64,000 nucleotides of DNA, from positions 26,059,647 through 26,123,646 of the forward strand of contig NC_056547.1 of assembly GCF_910596095.1 (NCBI RefSeq), written 5' to 3'. The translations under genes were made by a program, and so were the position numbers. This stretch comes from Thunnus maccoyii. Its lineage: Eukaryota; Chordata; Actinopteri; Scombriformes; Scombridae. Shown in pieces: positions 37,750-49,460 of the stretch (the first letter of the stretch is position 1; every line of letters begins with the position of its first letter). The notes under the pieces are model-generated. The model was not told the DNA's origin. It was given only the letters and a program-made list of their open reading frames with translations, and ran no database searches.

Positions 37750-37900
37750 AGTGTTACACGGCGCGTCCACCAACTGACTCCCAAATCAAAGCTGTCCTCT
37801 CCACCCGACATGAAACATTTCCGTTTTTAATCCATTTTGAACATTCCCTCGAACAACTACGCTCCAAAACGCCAGTTTCAGTAAAGTTTTCAACTCGATC
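37750..37900 (-). other. Probable kdf1 5'UTR exon
   Basis: A strong donor on the minus strand (ACACT|GTAAGTAA) at 37750/37749 pairs with the acceptor CGTCCAG at 36858-36857 that precedes the kdf1 ATG. Short upstream ATGs are quickly followed by stops, so I call it noncoding. The 5' end is not defined. Confidence 0.5.
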
Positions 37901-39755
37901 CGTGTACCTGGGCGTCAAGGTGGAGGAGGCGTACCAGGTGGACTGGACGTCCGGTGATGACGTGCAAAAATAAAACGCAGCTTACCACTGTGTTTCTCTC
38001 AGAATGACCTGTGTGGAATAACATTACAATACAGTGATAATAACACACCATAAAGGTATTTAAATCACGTAGCAATTAGTCAAGACGGAAACCATACATT
38101 TTCATAGGCTACTGAAATCAAATACAACATTTTTAGCTCCAAAAAGCCCAATCACTGTTTTGATGGACTGATACGTCACAAAAAAACAACAACAAAAAGA
38201 CAAAAAACCCCAAAACAAAACAGGTTAATTAATCATAAATAGCAAAAGAGATGCAAGCAGCTGATTTTAAGGTAAAATAGACGCAATTCATCCCAAAAAT
38301 CTCAGACTTTGCTTGTATTTCCTACTTTGAATGTGTAAACTTGGATTCTTAAAACAGCGATACAATATTAATAACTTTATTTATACAGCACCTTTAATAC
38401 AAACATGGAGCCCAAAGTGCTTCACACAGCAGGATTAAAACAACACAGACAAATAAATAAAGTAAATAAATAAAATAGCAAAATAGACAAAATTTTAAAA
38501 GACTAAACTTAAAAGACAACAATAAAACAATAAAGTGTTGAGAGTAGATAAATAAAAGTCAATAAAATAAAAATAATAAACACCAGGGATAAAATTATAT
38601 AAAACCAATGATTGAAACTTATAAACTAAAGCTAAAGCTAAAGCTATAACATTACTCCAAATCAAAATTGAAAACCAGATTAAAACATAGGTCTTTAATG
38701 TACTTTTAAACACAGAGAGAGCACAGAAGACTCTCACCGGTACTTTTATGGGACACATAAGGGACATTTAATAGAGAAGTGGTGATCTGGCTGGAACATA
38801 AAATGAAAGAAGATCTCTGATGATGAGGAGGGGCAAGGTTATCTAAAGCTTCATAAACAAGCGGAAGGACATAAGTGCCAGAGCAGTGCCTTAAGCAGTG
38901 TGGTGATGTGATCCATCTTTGTTTTAAATAATTTATTGATGGACTTAAATATAAATTATTTCCGGCCATGTTGTTTGGTAATGATGTTAGCTTGACAACC
39001 TGCCTCAAATTTACCGGAAGTTGCCACTTGGTACTTAACAGTTTGTAGATGTTTGACATTTATCGAGAAAAATATACTAATAGAAGTACGATGAAGTATT
39101 CCTATACATTATGTGGCCGTTCACTTATGATGAGTGCCATCACCATCGTACATATAATAAGTAACATTTTAACGAATCGTTTATTTCGAAAGAACAACCG
39201 GAAATCCTTGTTGTGTTTCTGTGTAGTTTGACAGCAGCCGGTTTACCTGGACGGACGGCTCGGTCTGTGGCAACGGAGCTTAACAACACTAGTCACGAAT
39301 GTGTCAAGACTCCTGGTAGGAGAGCAATATGCATTAAAAATGACAAAGTTTTAGGGCTTCTTTTCATTCATGCATATAAGTAAAGTGGAGTAAAGCACAA
39401 AGGTTAGCTGAAATGTGCAACTCAAGCAAGCTAAGAAGCTATCAGTGGTAACGGTGCTTTGGTTTTTACTGGTGTTAAATAGTCCGCAGCTGGCTGAGCT
39501 AAATCTTTCTGGAGACTGAAAGAGGAATAAATGAAGAGGCATGGAAATTAACGGGGATGTAATTTCCAATACGGAGTCTTTGGGTTATTTACAGCTGGAT
39601 AGTCGTAATAGAGGATTAGCTTGTTTTCTCCACGGAATGACGACATCTGCGGCGTCCAGCTGCCTCAAACACGGGTGTCGGTGATGCTGTCGGTCGCTGG
39701 CCAGATGCCCGGTTGTCCGAATTGGGACAGAGCAACCAAAACTACATTATAAATC
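37901..39755. other. kdf1-zdhhc18 head-to-head intergenic region and zdhhc18 5'UTR
   Basis: The two genes diverge from here. The left part holds a dispersed repeat (38365-38900). The more GC-rich part from about 39220, with CGG/CCG-rich phrases, is the likely zdhhc18 promoter and 5'UTR. No TATA box was recognised. Confidence 0.45.
38365..38900. repeat. Dispersed fish repeat between kdf1 and zdhhc18
   Basis: ACTTTATTTATACAGCACCT, then GCCCAAAGTGCTTCACA, and later GGGGCAAGGTTATCTAAAGC, are typical of a widespread fish family. It is AT-rich, and frames here are artefacts. Borders are approximate. Confidence 0.5.
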
Positions 39756-42700
39756 ATGAAAAACTGCGAGTATCAGCAAATCGACCCGCAGGCACTTCCG
39801 ACACCAACCCCGACCCCTCCTCCACCTCATCATCATCAACATCATCATCATCATCATCATGGACACGACAGTGACAAGAGAGAGGAGCCGAAAAGACCGA
39901 GGAGAAAGTGGGAAGTTTTCCCCGGAAAGAACCGCTTCTACTGCGGCGGACGGATCATAGTGGCCCGGCAGAGTGGGGTCCTGCCCCTCACTCTGGGCCT
40001 TATCCTCGTCACAAGTGGATTATTCTTTATATTTGAGTGAGTTTATGATTCATATTAAGCCTACAAATATGTCATAACACCAGCGAGTTCAGTCGTCGTC
40101 CTGGTGAGAAGGGTATGATATATAAAGGAGTACATTTCAATAAATGTCAGCTTCCACAACAGTACGAAGTGCCAAAGCAGCGCTATAAATTGACATTTTA
40201 TTGAATCGTCTCCTGTCTGGTGTAATAGATCTATACCGAACTGTAGAGCAGGTCCTAATGGTTCATAATAATTTCATGTTCTACAAGAGCAGTTCATTTA
40301 CTAATACACCATTCAACTTCAAGTACATATCAGAGCTCAGTTTGTCCCATAATTTGGCTTTTTGTATATCTGTTCTGGTTGTGCATAATAAAATCTGATA
40401 GCTGTTAATGTAACATGATATTTTAAACCAAAGTGTTGTCGTAAGGAGTAGTGCTTGAATATGAGAATGTTATTCTTTCTATCAGTTTGTAGTGAAAAGT
40501 GTGTTCCATCTCAAGGGATTCACATGGTGATTAAAAGCACTGAATGTTAATTAAAACTATATCCCCTGGTGGGTGAAAAAAGTAGGCCTCATCATATGAG
40601 ACGCAGCTTTGTTTCGACCCATTTCCAGCCTTTGATTATGGTCAGCATTTCTCTGTAATTCATCCTCTCTCTGTCTGTGGCTGCCTCATATCACAGCTGT
40701 CCCTTCCTGGTCAAACACCTGACCAGCTGCATACCTGTTATTGGAGGAGTCCTCTTTATATTTGTGGTCATCACCCTGTTCCAGACCAGCTTCACCGACC
40801 CCGGCATCCTACCCAGAGCGACGCCAGATGAGGCGGCAGACATTGAAAAGCAGATTGGTAAGGACCATAACTGGGGTCAGACCTCTATGGTCGTCTCATA
40901 AAATCATACAATTTTACAGTTTCAATGTTTTCCCCCAGAGTGATATTCCTGCTAGTTTATGGCACATTTATAGCCCATCATTTGGCACGCCGATCCTCCA
41001 TGTGGACTTTTATATGTCCTAAAGGAAACTTAATCGCTAAACCACAAACTGCTTAAGCTCAGCTCACTTCTTTGTAAGTCGCCCTCCTCTCAGTAGCATT
41101 CAATTAAGTCAAACGTCAGGGATATTCTATTTTAAGTACAGTGGATGTCACTGTCGTAAGAGCTTTCACACGATATATTTTGCGTCAGAGCACAATTCAC
41201 AGTTGAGATCGAAGGCATTGTTCCGCTAGCGTCGGCTAGTTTCCTTTGAAGCAGAAACATTGGGAAGAGTCACCAGTCATACTGCTGTTCATTTTGATGA
41301 AACCTCTGACACATCAAACGACATGACGTCTAACGGTCTAATGAATGTCACAGTGGGAGTCATTAGGGGCATATTTCTGGAAAGAAATGTGTCCTGTTGA
41401 CTTCTAAAGCTAAATTTGCCTCAGTTTGGCCTTTTCAATTCAAACCTATTCAGTATTATCCATCAGTTATCTTCACTGTCAACATCAAGTCTTGCCAACA
41501 TGTTCTTTTCTTTCAATGTTGATAGCTTCAATGTGGTGACCTCAGTGTCTAAAACTGGCTTCATGTGCACCTTGTAACTCCTACTCATCACCGACGTTTA
41601 GACATTGGTGATATAAGATGTTGATTTTACTCAACTGAACCACTGTTGTTCCAGCTATTTTTGAAACTAAGAGACTGACACAAGTATTGAGTACCGACCT
41701 ACCAGCCCACCTTTAAAGAAATGCTTTTGATATTTAGTTTTACTCAGTATTCTCTGAACAGTTGTCTTGGTGCTGAACTGTATCACTGACCCTGTTAAAA
41801 ATTCATACAAAAGTATGCAGAATGTGTAAAAAGTGTAGCACAGACGAAAGCTGTTTCATGCAGGTTTTGGGTATGTAGTGTGTTCACATTGAAAAAGTCA
41901 CAAAAATCTTACTTAAGAAAGTCAGTATGCATTCTCCTGAATTCTCCTGTTGATGTACAGTGTTGTCCCACGACGCAGATGGTGGTGAAACAGATCCAGG
42001 AACACCTCAGACAACAAAAAATAACCTTCAGAATAACATTTGTCTGTGTATTTGTGAAGTTCAATTAGAGTGACGTTCCAAAGTAGCAGTTTGATGTATT
42101 TTGTTGCAAATCTAATATAATTTCCTCTTAGTACAAAATGTAAGAGTGTATTTCTTTTATATCGATCAGAGTATAATGTAAGAATTCATATATAGTACAA
42201 CTGGGACGCGGCATAGACCTTTTTCAAAGCAGACTTCTTGACGTGTCATAGCAGGAAAAGATGTTTATCGCAGTTGTAGTTAATTACATTTATAACAAGT
42301 GAGCCAGATCTGTGTACTGTTATGCATGCGGGCTCATTGGAAACATTTACTGGCAGACCTAATGCCCCATCATCATGTTATTAGTACCACCTGTGCTTTT
42401 AGCTGCTCTGACAAGTCAAGTATTCAGTTTGTTTGCTGTTAAAAAGGTCTCTTTAGTAAAAATGTTTTCTTCTCAGTGACACCAGTTAGAAAGCCCACAA
42501 GCTCTCAAGTGGTTTTATGGGAATGTTGCCTTTTGTTTTATCAGGTGGTTCTCATGGCTGCTTGACATTGCCGGACTAATGATGTGGAAATGAATTATAA
42601 TTTTGTTATGGAAAAAGTAACTAGCTTTGTCCTAAAGATTTATTTAGTTTATTTAACTAAAATACAAGCTGTGAATGTTAAATGGCAAGGGTGTATGTGC

Positions 42701-45700
42701 TAATGGTGATAGATCAGATCATTATCTCTTATGGTTAATTCTCTCTTCTGTAGAGAACACTGGAAGCACCAGCTACCGGCCTCCACCGCGCACCAAAGAA
42801 GTCCTCATCAACCAGCAGGTGGTCAAGCTCAAGTACTGCTTCACCTGCAAGATGTTCCGGCCTCCGCGCACCTCCCACTGCAGCCTGTGTGACAACTGTG
42901 TGGGTGAGCTGCGGGCACACACCGGCACGCTGACATTTATCAGTGATTAATAATAAATGAAGGTTTCACAGGGCTACACTGAACATCATTCCATTACTGT
43001 AGCACAGGCTGGACTGACTTGAATGACATATCAGCTTTTTTTCCCAAATGTACTATTCCTTTAAATGAAAATGTCAGCGGTCACTCAGAGTTCACTGTGG
43101 ATTCTCCTCGGGTGTGTTTCTCTTTCAGAGCGATTCGACCATCACTGTCCTTGGGTTGGGAACTGTGTGGGGAAACGCAACTACCGCTTCTTCTACACCT
43201 TCATCGTTTCGCTCTCCTTCCTTACGGCGTTCATCTTCGGCTGTGTGACCACACATCTCGCACTGAGTATGTGTTTCTGCTCCGGTCAGCAGCAGTTTTA
43301 TGGCTGATCTTACTGATGATAACTGCTACCACACCTGGCTTAAATAGCACTTGCCAATAGCTAGTTTGTTTTGTCTCGCTCTGAGTGCCAGACGGTTGAG
43401 TTTTACTACATCAGAGCACCGCATTTCAGATAAGATAAGTATGAGGAATGCTTTTCTGTGACTGTGTGGTCCCATTTGGCAACTCAAAAACCCTTTCACT
43501 GTCTAGGAAAACAAACACAGCAAAGCCATAGGTATAACAACTCCCCCATCAGGAGAATTAATTGCAACTGTTGGTTTGGAAATTCCAAAACAGCTACACA
43601 CTTTAATGCACTTAGCAACACAGTTGGAGTCACTGTGATTTCTGTCTCTCTTTCAGGGGCTCAAGGTGGAAAAGGCCTCGTGTTTGCCCTACAAGAGAGT
43701 CCAGGCAGATATCCTTCACTTACAAATGTGTTAATGATTTCTCAAATAAGTGAACATTGTCACTGAATAGGTTTTGTTTATTTCTGCATCCTCCAACATA
43801 CTGATGCTGATCCTTGACACAACCCTTCACTGCAGTGGAGCTCGTGATATGTTTCTTCTCAGTCTGGTCCATCTTGGGCCTCTCAGGCTTCCATACATAC
43901 CTGGTTGCTTCCAACCTGACCACTAATGAAGACGTGAGTAATGCCTTGTTGAATGTTGAATGCTGTTTCAATATGTTTTGTGTCTTGTGGTAAAATAGTA
44001 AGTCAAAAGTATTATTTTGCTCAAACAAAATCATAATAAATGTCTGTTGAATAAAAACTGCAAGTTGTTGCACAATTACTAGGTTTTATATCTGTATCAT
44101 GTCCTCTGCAGATTAAAGGCTCCTGGTCAGGGAAGAGTGGAGCAGAATATGTCACCAACCCATACAGTCATAAAAACATCTTTATCAACTGCTGCTCTGT
44201 GCTCTGTGGACCCATGCCACCCAGGTTAGCCTCATGCGCAGTCCTCTTTTCAGTTGTCATGGTCATGTCTCATCCTGATATAGAAAAGATTTGGTTCCAT
44301 TCATGTAAATATGCATGTTTTTTGCTGTCTTCTTCTATAATTTAAATATTTCTGCTGTGCCCATCTGCTGTGCCACAAGGGGACCCCTAGAAAACTTTAT
44401 GTCCAAATTCATTGCAAGGGTGTAACAAAAATAGTTTTAGGTTTATTGATTGACACTCTTACTCTGACACAACATATTAAACTTTGTTGATAGAACGATT
44501 AAGTCCTGGATTTATTTTCATCGTTGTAGATATTTTCACAGTCCCATCAACCATTTAACAGTGAAAATAGCTCATTTATTTTCATGTAGGCAGCCCAGGC
44601 CTCCCAATTGGGAGGTGCGTGTTAATGTGATAGGTACTAAATTTAGCTTGTTCCTCACATCCAGTGTGTTGTCATGTTATCATTTTATGACTAGACAGAA
44701 AGAGGAACATGCATGGCTAATTATTTTGACCTTCCTTTTTCAGTTTGATCGACAGACGAGGTTTCCTGCCTGCAGACGAATCCGCCCAGACCAGCGGAGC
44801 CGACATCGAGCTGCCCACCCTGGCCACTAAAAACGAGATAAACGTGGTAGGAGGGTCTTCCCAGCTGGCTTTTGGCTTGCAGGAATCCCCCTTTCCTGTA
44901 CCTGCATCCCCCAACTCCCACAGAAACTCTTCCTGTGCCTGACAGAAGCCTTGTTGCCTGCTGTAGCCTCAAGCCAGTATTTGTCTGCTGCCTGTTGTTG
45001 ACTTGTGTACGGGTTAATCCCTCCATATACCGCATTTACTCTACAGTGAGAGGTTTACTTATTAGTATTCAATATGTGTTAAAAGGAACCCATTTAACTT
45101 TTACTGAACAGTGGCTGCTGTGGCTGAGCCTTATGGCATAATGCTAAATGATAAAATAGCAAAAAGTCATCAAACTGACTCAGTAATGTCGGTCCCACAG
45201 AAATATCTATGCTAACAGAAGTTAACATTAGCTCTGATAAGCTAATGTTCATACGATACAATGTGGCAGCAAATCCCTTTAATGCATTGAATTGAGCAAC
45301 AGTATGTATCGCTTAAGACTATTATAAGAGTATGATTGTGTTATATCTTCCAAAAGTTACAATCATGCTTCAAGTACAGTCAGAGTTGGAGACAGGATAC
45401 AGTAGGTTTAGCCTAGCTTAGTGTGAAAACTGGAAACAGGGAAACAGCTAGCTTGGCTCTCTCCAAAGTGAAAAAATCCACCTATCAACACCTCAGAAGC
45501 TCACAAGTTAACATGTAATATCTCATTTGATGATCTTTTACAAAAGATACATGTAAAAATAATAGTTTGTGATTTTATGTTAACGTGCAGCTCAAAAAAT
45601 AACTCCGACATGTAATTCCCTAAAATCAAAACTTGCAATTTGTATGTTTCTATTTATATATGAGTTAAATAAGATACAATGTGAAAATAAGACACACTTA

Positions 45701-48700
45701 GAGGTGTTGGTAGGCAATATTCACATTTTGGACAGATCCAATCCAGTTTCTTGAGTCTTTATGCTAAGCTAGGCTAACCACATTCTGACTCTAGCTCTGT
45801 TCTTAACACACAGACATGAAATTGATATTGATCTTCTCATCTCTTTCCTGGGAATACAGGCTTTTTTGTCACATTGTGTGTTGAACTATTCCCTTAAGAA
45901 TTATAATTTGTGGTGTGACTGGTTGCTGCTGCGGGCAGTTCATGGACTTCTGAACAGCAAACTCATTGTTTACCTTATAAACTAACATATCAGGATTTAC
46001 TGCCTCCAGAATGAGAAACAGCAATCCTTTTATCACTATATATAAATGCTGTCTATTTTTACCTTTTCTATCACAGTCTACACCTCAGTATTTTGTTCCT
46101 GTGCAGTATGTGGACTCAGGGTGTTCTTATGAGGAAGGAAGAGAGTACGAGTTGTTAGAAGTGAAGACTCCTTCTCAGAGAGCGGCTCTCTTGTGTTTTA
46201 CCTGACACTAAGGGATAGAAAAGAATGCCTGGAGAGCTGTACAGCAATTTTTGTTTACAAGACATAACTGCGGCACAGATAGCGTTGCAGTCTGAGCCAC
46301 AGTAGTCTCATATCAAGCAAGAGAGCAGCTGCTGTTTGGCATTTAGGCTGACAAACAGCTTTTTTTTGTTTATGCCAAAAGAACAAGACAGCAGTAAAAT
46401 CTTTTTTTATTTGTGTGTACAGAATGAACTGAAAGCCAATAGAAGCTGGGCCTTTTAGTCTTAAATTTATTTAATTGTTGAGTTGGGTTTGGCGAGTGTG
46501 TGAAAATAGTCTTCTGAATTCAGTCGGCACGCTGGTGAAGCTGTGAGTGAAGCTTTTATTTGTGCCAGCAGATCCTCCTTTTGTATTCTGTGTCGCTTCA
46601 CCTTCCCCTGTCTCGTGTGAACAGTAATGTTGGTTTGCATTTAAAAGGTCAAAGTGCCAATCAGCATCATTTCTCATTTGTGTTCCCCTTCATGCTTTAT
46701 TTCATGTTTTTTTTTGTTTTGTTTGATTTGTCCATCCTGTTTTTATACATATTTCTATTTTGTCAGTATCTAAGATGTATCATATATTAAAAAGTAAAAA
46801 TTTAATAAAACATGCATCTTGTCCATGCAATTCAACATCTGTGTGTACTCATTTTTCGTTTTTCTGTCTGCCCACTCTCCTAGTTTTAATATTGGAGTAT
46901 AACTTGTGTATTCCAAGAGAAGAAAAGCCCAGACCAAACTGTCCCAGTATCCCTGTGTCTCCATCAGCCCAGTCCTAACCTGCTGTTGTGTATGTGATCT
47001 GTCTCTATGTGTGCCTGTGTCCCGCCACCAACACTAGGAGGAGAAATGTCTGGACTTTGCTGTGTCCTGCACTGGCTGATTAGCCACATTTAGAGCAGGA
47101 AAAGCGAGGCTTGAGCTTGGTAAGCCTGTTTGCAGAGAGGGAAAGCGAGTACAGAGTCTCTGCGCCCACCGCTGTGTCTACATGTCCTCTTGGCTGGCTG
47201 CTGTACTGCTGCATGGCTTCATTCATACGCTGTCATCTTGAATTATATTGCAGAGTGCATTATTTAACACAGAGTGTGCTGTATGTAAATTTAATTCACA
47301 ATATACAGTTGTGTTATACCACAAACAATTCTAGTATACCGTGTCAGTACTATCTTTAAATATGGCTATTTTCATTTTCATGCCACAGATTAGCAAGGAT
47401 TCAATTTTATTATAAATGATTTGTTCTTGTCAAAACACATTTGAAACAGCTTTTAGGCCACTGTGGGACATCAAAAATGTAAATAACAGTAACAACATTT
47501 TTATATGCGGGTTAGACTGAGCAGATTTTTCCAGTCAGACATGAAAATGATGAAAATAAAAATGTAGAGGGAAGCTCATTCAGAGGGAATATACCAGTAC
47601 ATAATGACTTCTGATGGATACATTATTTTTAAATTTAGTTAGAGCAACTCTGCATGGCAAAATCCAGATTAGAAAGTGTTTTCAGCTGACAGCAGACTGG
47701 ACTGACCTGAATTTTTACACAGTGAAGGGGGAAGTGGCCTTTTTAAAACCTAGATTAATGGTTAATGTTTCAAATTTTAAATTAAAAATGGACTCCTAAC
47801 TTTTTATGCTCTTGCAGTTTAACCATTATGCATTCACTGAGTGCTTCAGGGTTATAGCCATTTCAAACTTAATACAGGTGAAACACACTGTTTAAGGCTG
47901 CACTAATCAACATTTTTATATTAAGAATGGATCAAATGACTATGTGTAACATTAAAGGTGTTGCTAGTAGCGACAAACTCACAGAGGATTATCACCTAAC
48001 TAAGTGATAATAAGTAACATATGTTTACAGCTTGTTGTGCTGTTCCCAAGTGGCCAAGAAAATCTTTAATGCAAGTGTAAGACTTGAAACTAATGATGTT
48101 ACTGGCAGCAGGATTTTTTCAAATGTCTTTGTGACTGTGATTGTCCATAAACCAGGAGCATAAAACTAGTGAGCTTGTGGATTGAGATCATTGTCAGTCA
48201 CAGTTCAAGAAACCATTCTTGCACATCAGTGGTTCCTGACACATCAAAGTCACTTTACTTGTCATGATGTGAGTTGTCTTCAGTAGCCCTGGAGGAGCTT
48301 TGTTCAGTCTGAGAAAATAACCCCTGATGAGGGGGTCATCATCCATGGTGCTCAGAGGCTGAATAATGATGACCTCGGTGATCCCCTGATTTTTCATGCA
48401 GTGCCTCCAGCAGTTCTTAAATTCAGTTTGACTAATGATTGGACCAAATTCCTGCAAAATTCAATCTCAGCTGTATTTTGTGTTTAGTGCTTGTTAGCAA
48501 ATGTAAATATCAGCACGTTAGCACTGTCATTGTGAGCATGTTAGCATGCTGACATTAGCATTTCGCTCAAAGCATTACTGTGCAAAAGTACAGTCTCACA
48601 GAGCTGCTAGTGTGGCTGAATAGTCTCGTCTTATTAACAGAAAGCCTGCATTATAAACTGGGGGGTTGAAAGATGTGGATGCTTAGCAGACAGGAAGGGT

Positions 48701-49460
48701 GTAACAAAAGAGTTGCATTATGGCAAATGCAGGTTGCAGTGCTTTTGACCAATAAAAGAATAAAAGTGAGGATATCTCTGCTTCTGCTGCCTCAATTTTG
48801 CCCCAAACTTTTTTAAAAATGCAACAGTAAATTGCTGTAATACTCTTTTTAAACTATTTTCTCAGATGTACCTTGAGGTAAAATACTATCAAGTACAATT
48901 TCCCTGGTCTAATACACATCCATATGCAGATCTATGGCATGAAACATTTGGGAACTCTTGCTTCAGATCTCATTTGTGGCTTGCTCGCACTCACAGCTTG
49001 CCTTTGATTCATCTTGCACAGCTGTTGCTGCATTGGCTGAAGTGATTTAACACCCTGCTGGCTTGTCTCATCAGTTCTTGTCTTTTTTTCCTCCCTTCCC
49101 CAGTGCACACAGGGAACTAAAGGTCTGCTGGAGTCGGCCACTCGCTCTCCGCTCCTGTCCACCCCGTGTCCTCAGGGGAAACCTCAGTCAGCTCATACCT
49201 GCCCAGATAACAGCCCCACGGTGAACTCTGACCCTTCACCAGAGCTCTCCACAAGCTGTGGGGCCCGCCATACCACCAGATCCTCCGGTGATAGCTCCCC
49301 TCCATGTCACACCAAGACTTGGTCAAAGAAAAGTAAAAGAGCGGATTTGCATATTCCCAACCCTGCCTTTGACGACCCTGCTTCCCCTACCTCTCCGGAT
49401 GCAGGCCCCAGCTCCAAGGGCAGGGACCAAAAAGGTGCCACGTCCGCCTCTTTGCACTGA
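39756..49460 (+). CDS. zdhhc18: Palmitoyltransferase ZDHHC18, 485 aa, nine coding exons
   Basis: DHHC-family protein S-acyltransferase; mammalian ZDHHC18 works at the Golgi on Ras-type and other substrates. Coding exons: 39756-40036, 40697-40857, 42754-42903, 43129-43266, 43657-43708, 43831-43933, 44112-44224, 44744-44846, 49104-49460; 1458 nt, TGA stop, all phases consistent. Start MKNCEYQQI equals the mammalian MKDCEYQQI. The N-terminus carries a Pro/His-rich tract (about residues 16-40). Four membrane segments lie near 72-93, 103-122, 215-240 and 262-285. The Cys-rich zinc region precedes [13 protein letters not shown], with catalytic Cys204 in D201-H-H-C. TTNE (TTxE motif) and the [12 protein letters not shown] palmitoyltransferase C-terminal motif follow. 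The last exon encodes a Ser/Pro-rich tail. The intron 43709-43830 is AT-AC. Confidence 0.95.
43709..43830 (+). other. U12-type AT-AC intron of zdhhc18
   Basis: The intron starts with ATATCCTT, exactly the U12 AT-AC donor consensus. It has TCCTTGAC at 43811-43818, a perfect TCCTTRAC branch site, and ends TTCAC at 43830, 13 nt after the branch adenosine. Splicing here gives [14 protein letters not shown], the same length as human ETPASVLELVICFF. A GC-AG alternative (donor after 43704) would lose three residues. Confidence 0.88.
44744..44942 (+). other. Alternative 3'-terminal exon of zdhhc18 (read-through form)
   Basis: If the donor at 44847 is not used, exon 8 stays open for another 96 nt and ends at TGA 44940-44942, giving a 398-residue protein. 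That is close to the 388 residues of human ZDHHC18. The added tail is [17 protein letters not shown] and a further Ser/Pro-rich part. Confidence 0.4.
46077..46205 (+). other. Candidate alternative zdhhc18 exon in the last intron
   Basis: The pyrimidine-rich acceptor TTTTCTATCACAG at 46076 is followed by a phase-0-compatible frame of 42 sense codons and TGA. It includes [20 protein letters not shown]. Exon 8 also ends in phase 0, so the splice would be legal. There is no other support. Confidence 0.25.
48480..48625. repeat. Fragment of the 6850-7380 repeat family
   Basis: GTTAGCACTGTCATTGTGAG, then CATGTTAGCATGCTGACATT and CAGTCTCACAGAGCTGCTAG, match the other copies. It lies in the last zdhhc18 intron. 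Confidence 0.6.

Noticed and set aside
38706..39059. 117-codon minus-strand frame near zdhhc18
   Set aside because: Overlaps a dispersed repeat and has no conserved motif; likely a repeat relic.
43657..43766. GT- or GC-type donor after the short zdhhc18 exon, or an open continuation of that frame
   Set aside because: GC-AG splicing shortens the conserved region by three residues; the U12 AT-AC signals are near perfect and restore family length.
46760..46978. Possible further alternative zdhhc18 exon ([17 protein letters not shown]...)
   Set aside because: No convincing acceptor; the frame is short and Pro/Ser-rich by chance.
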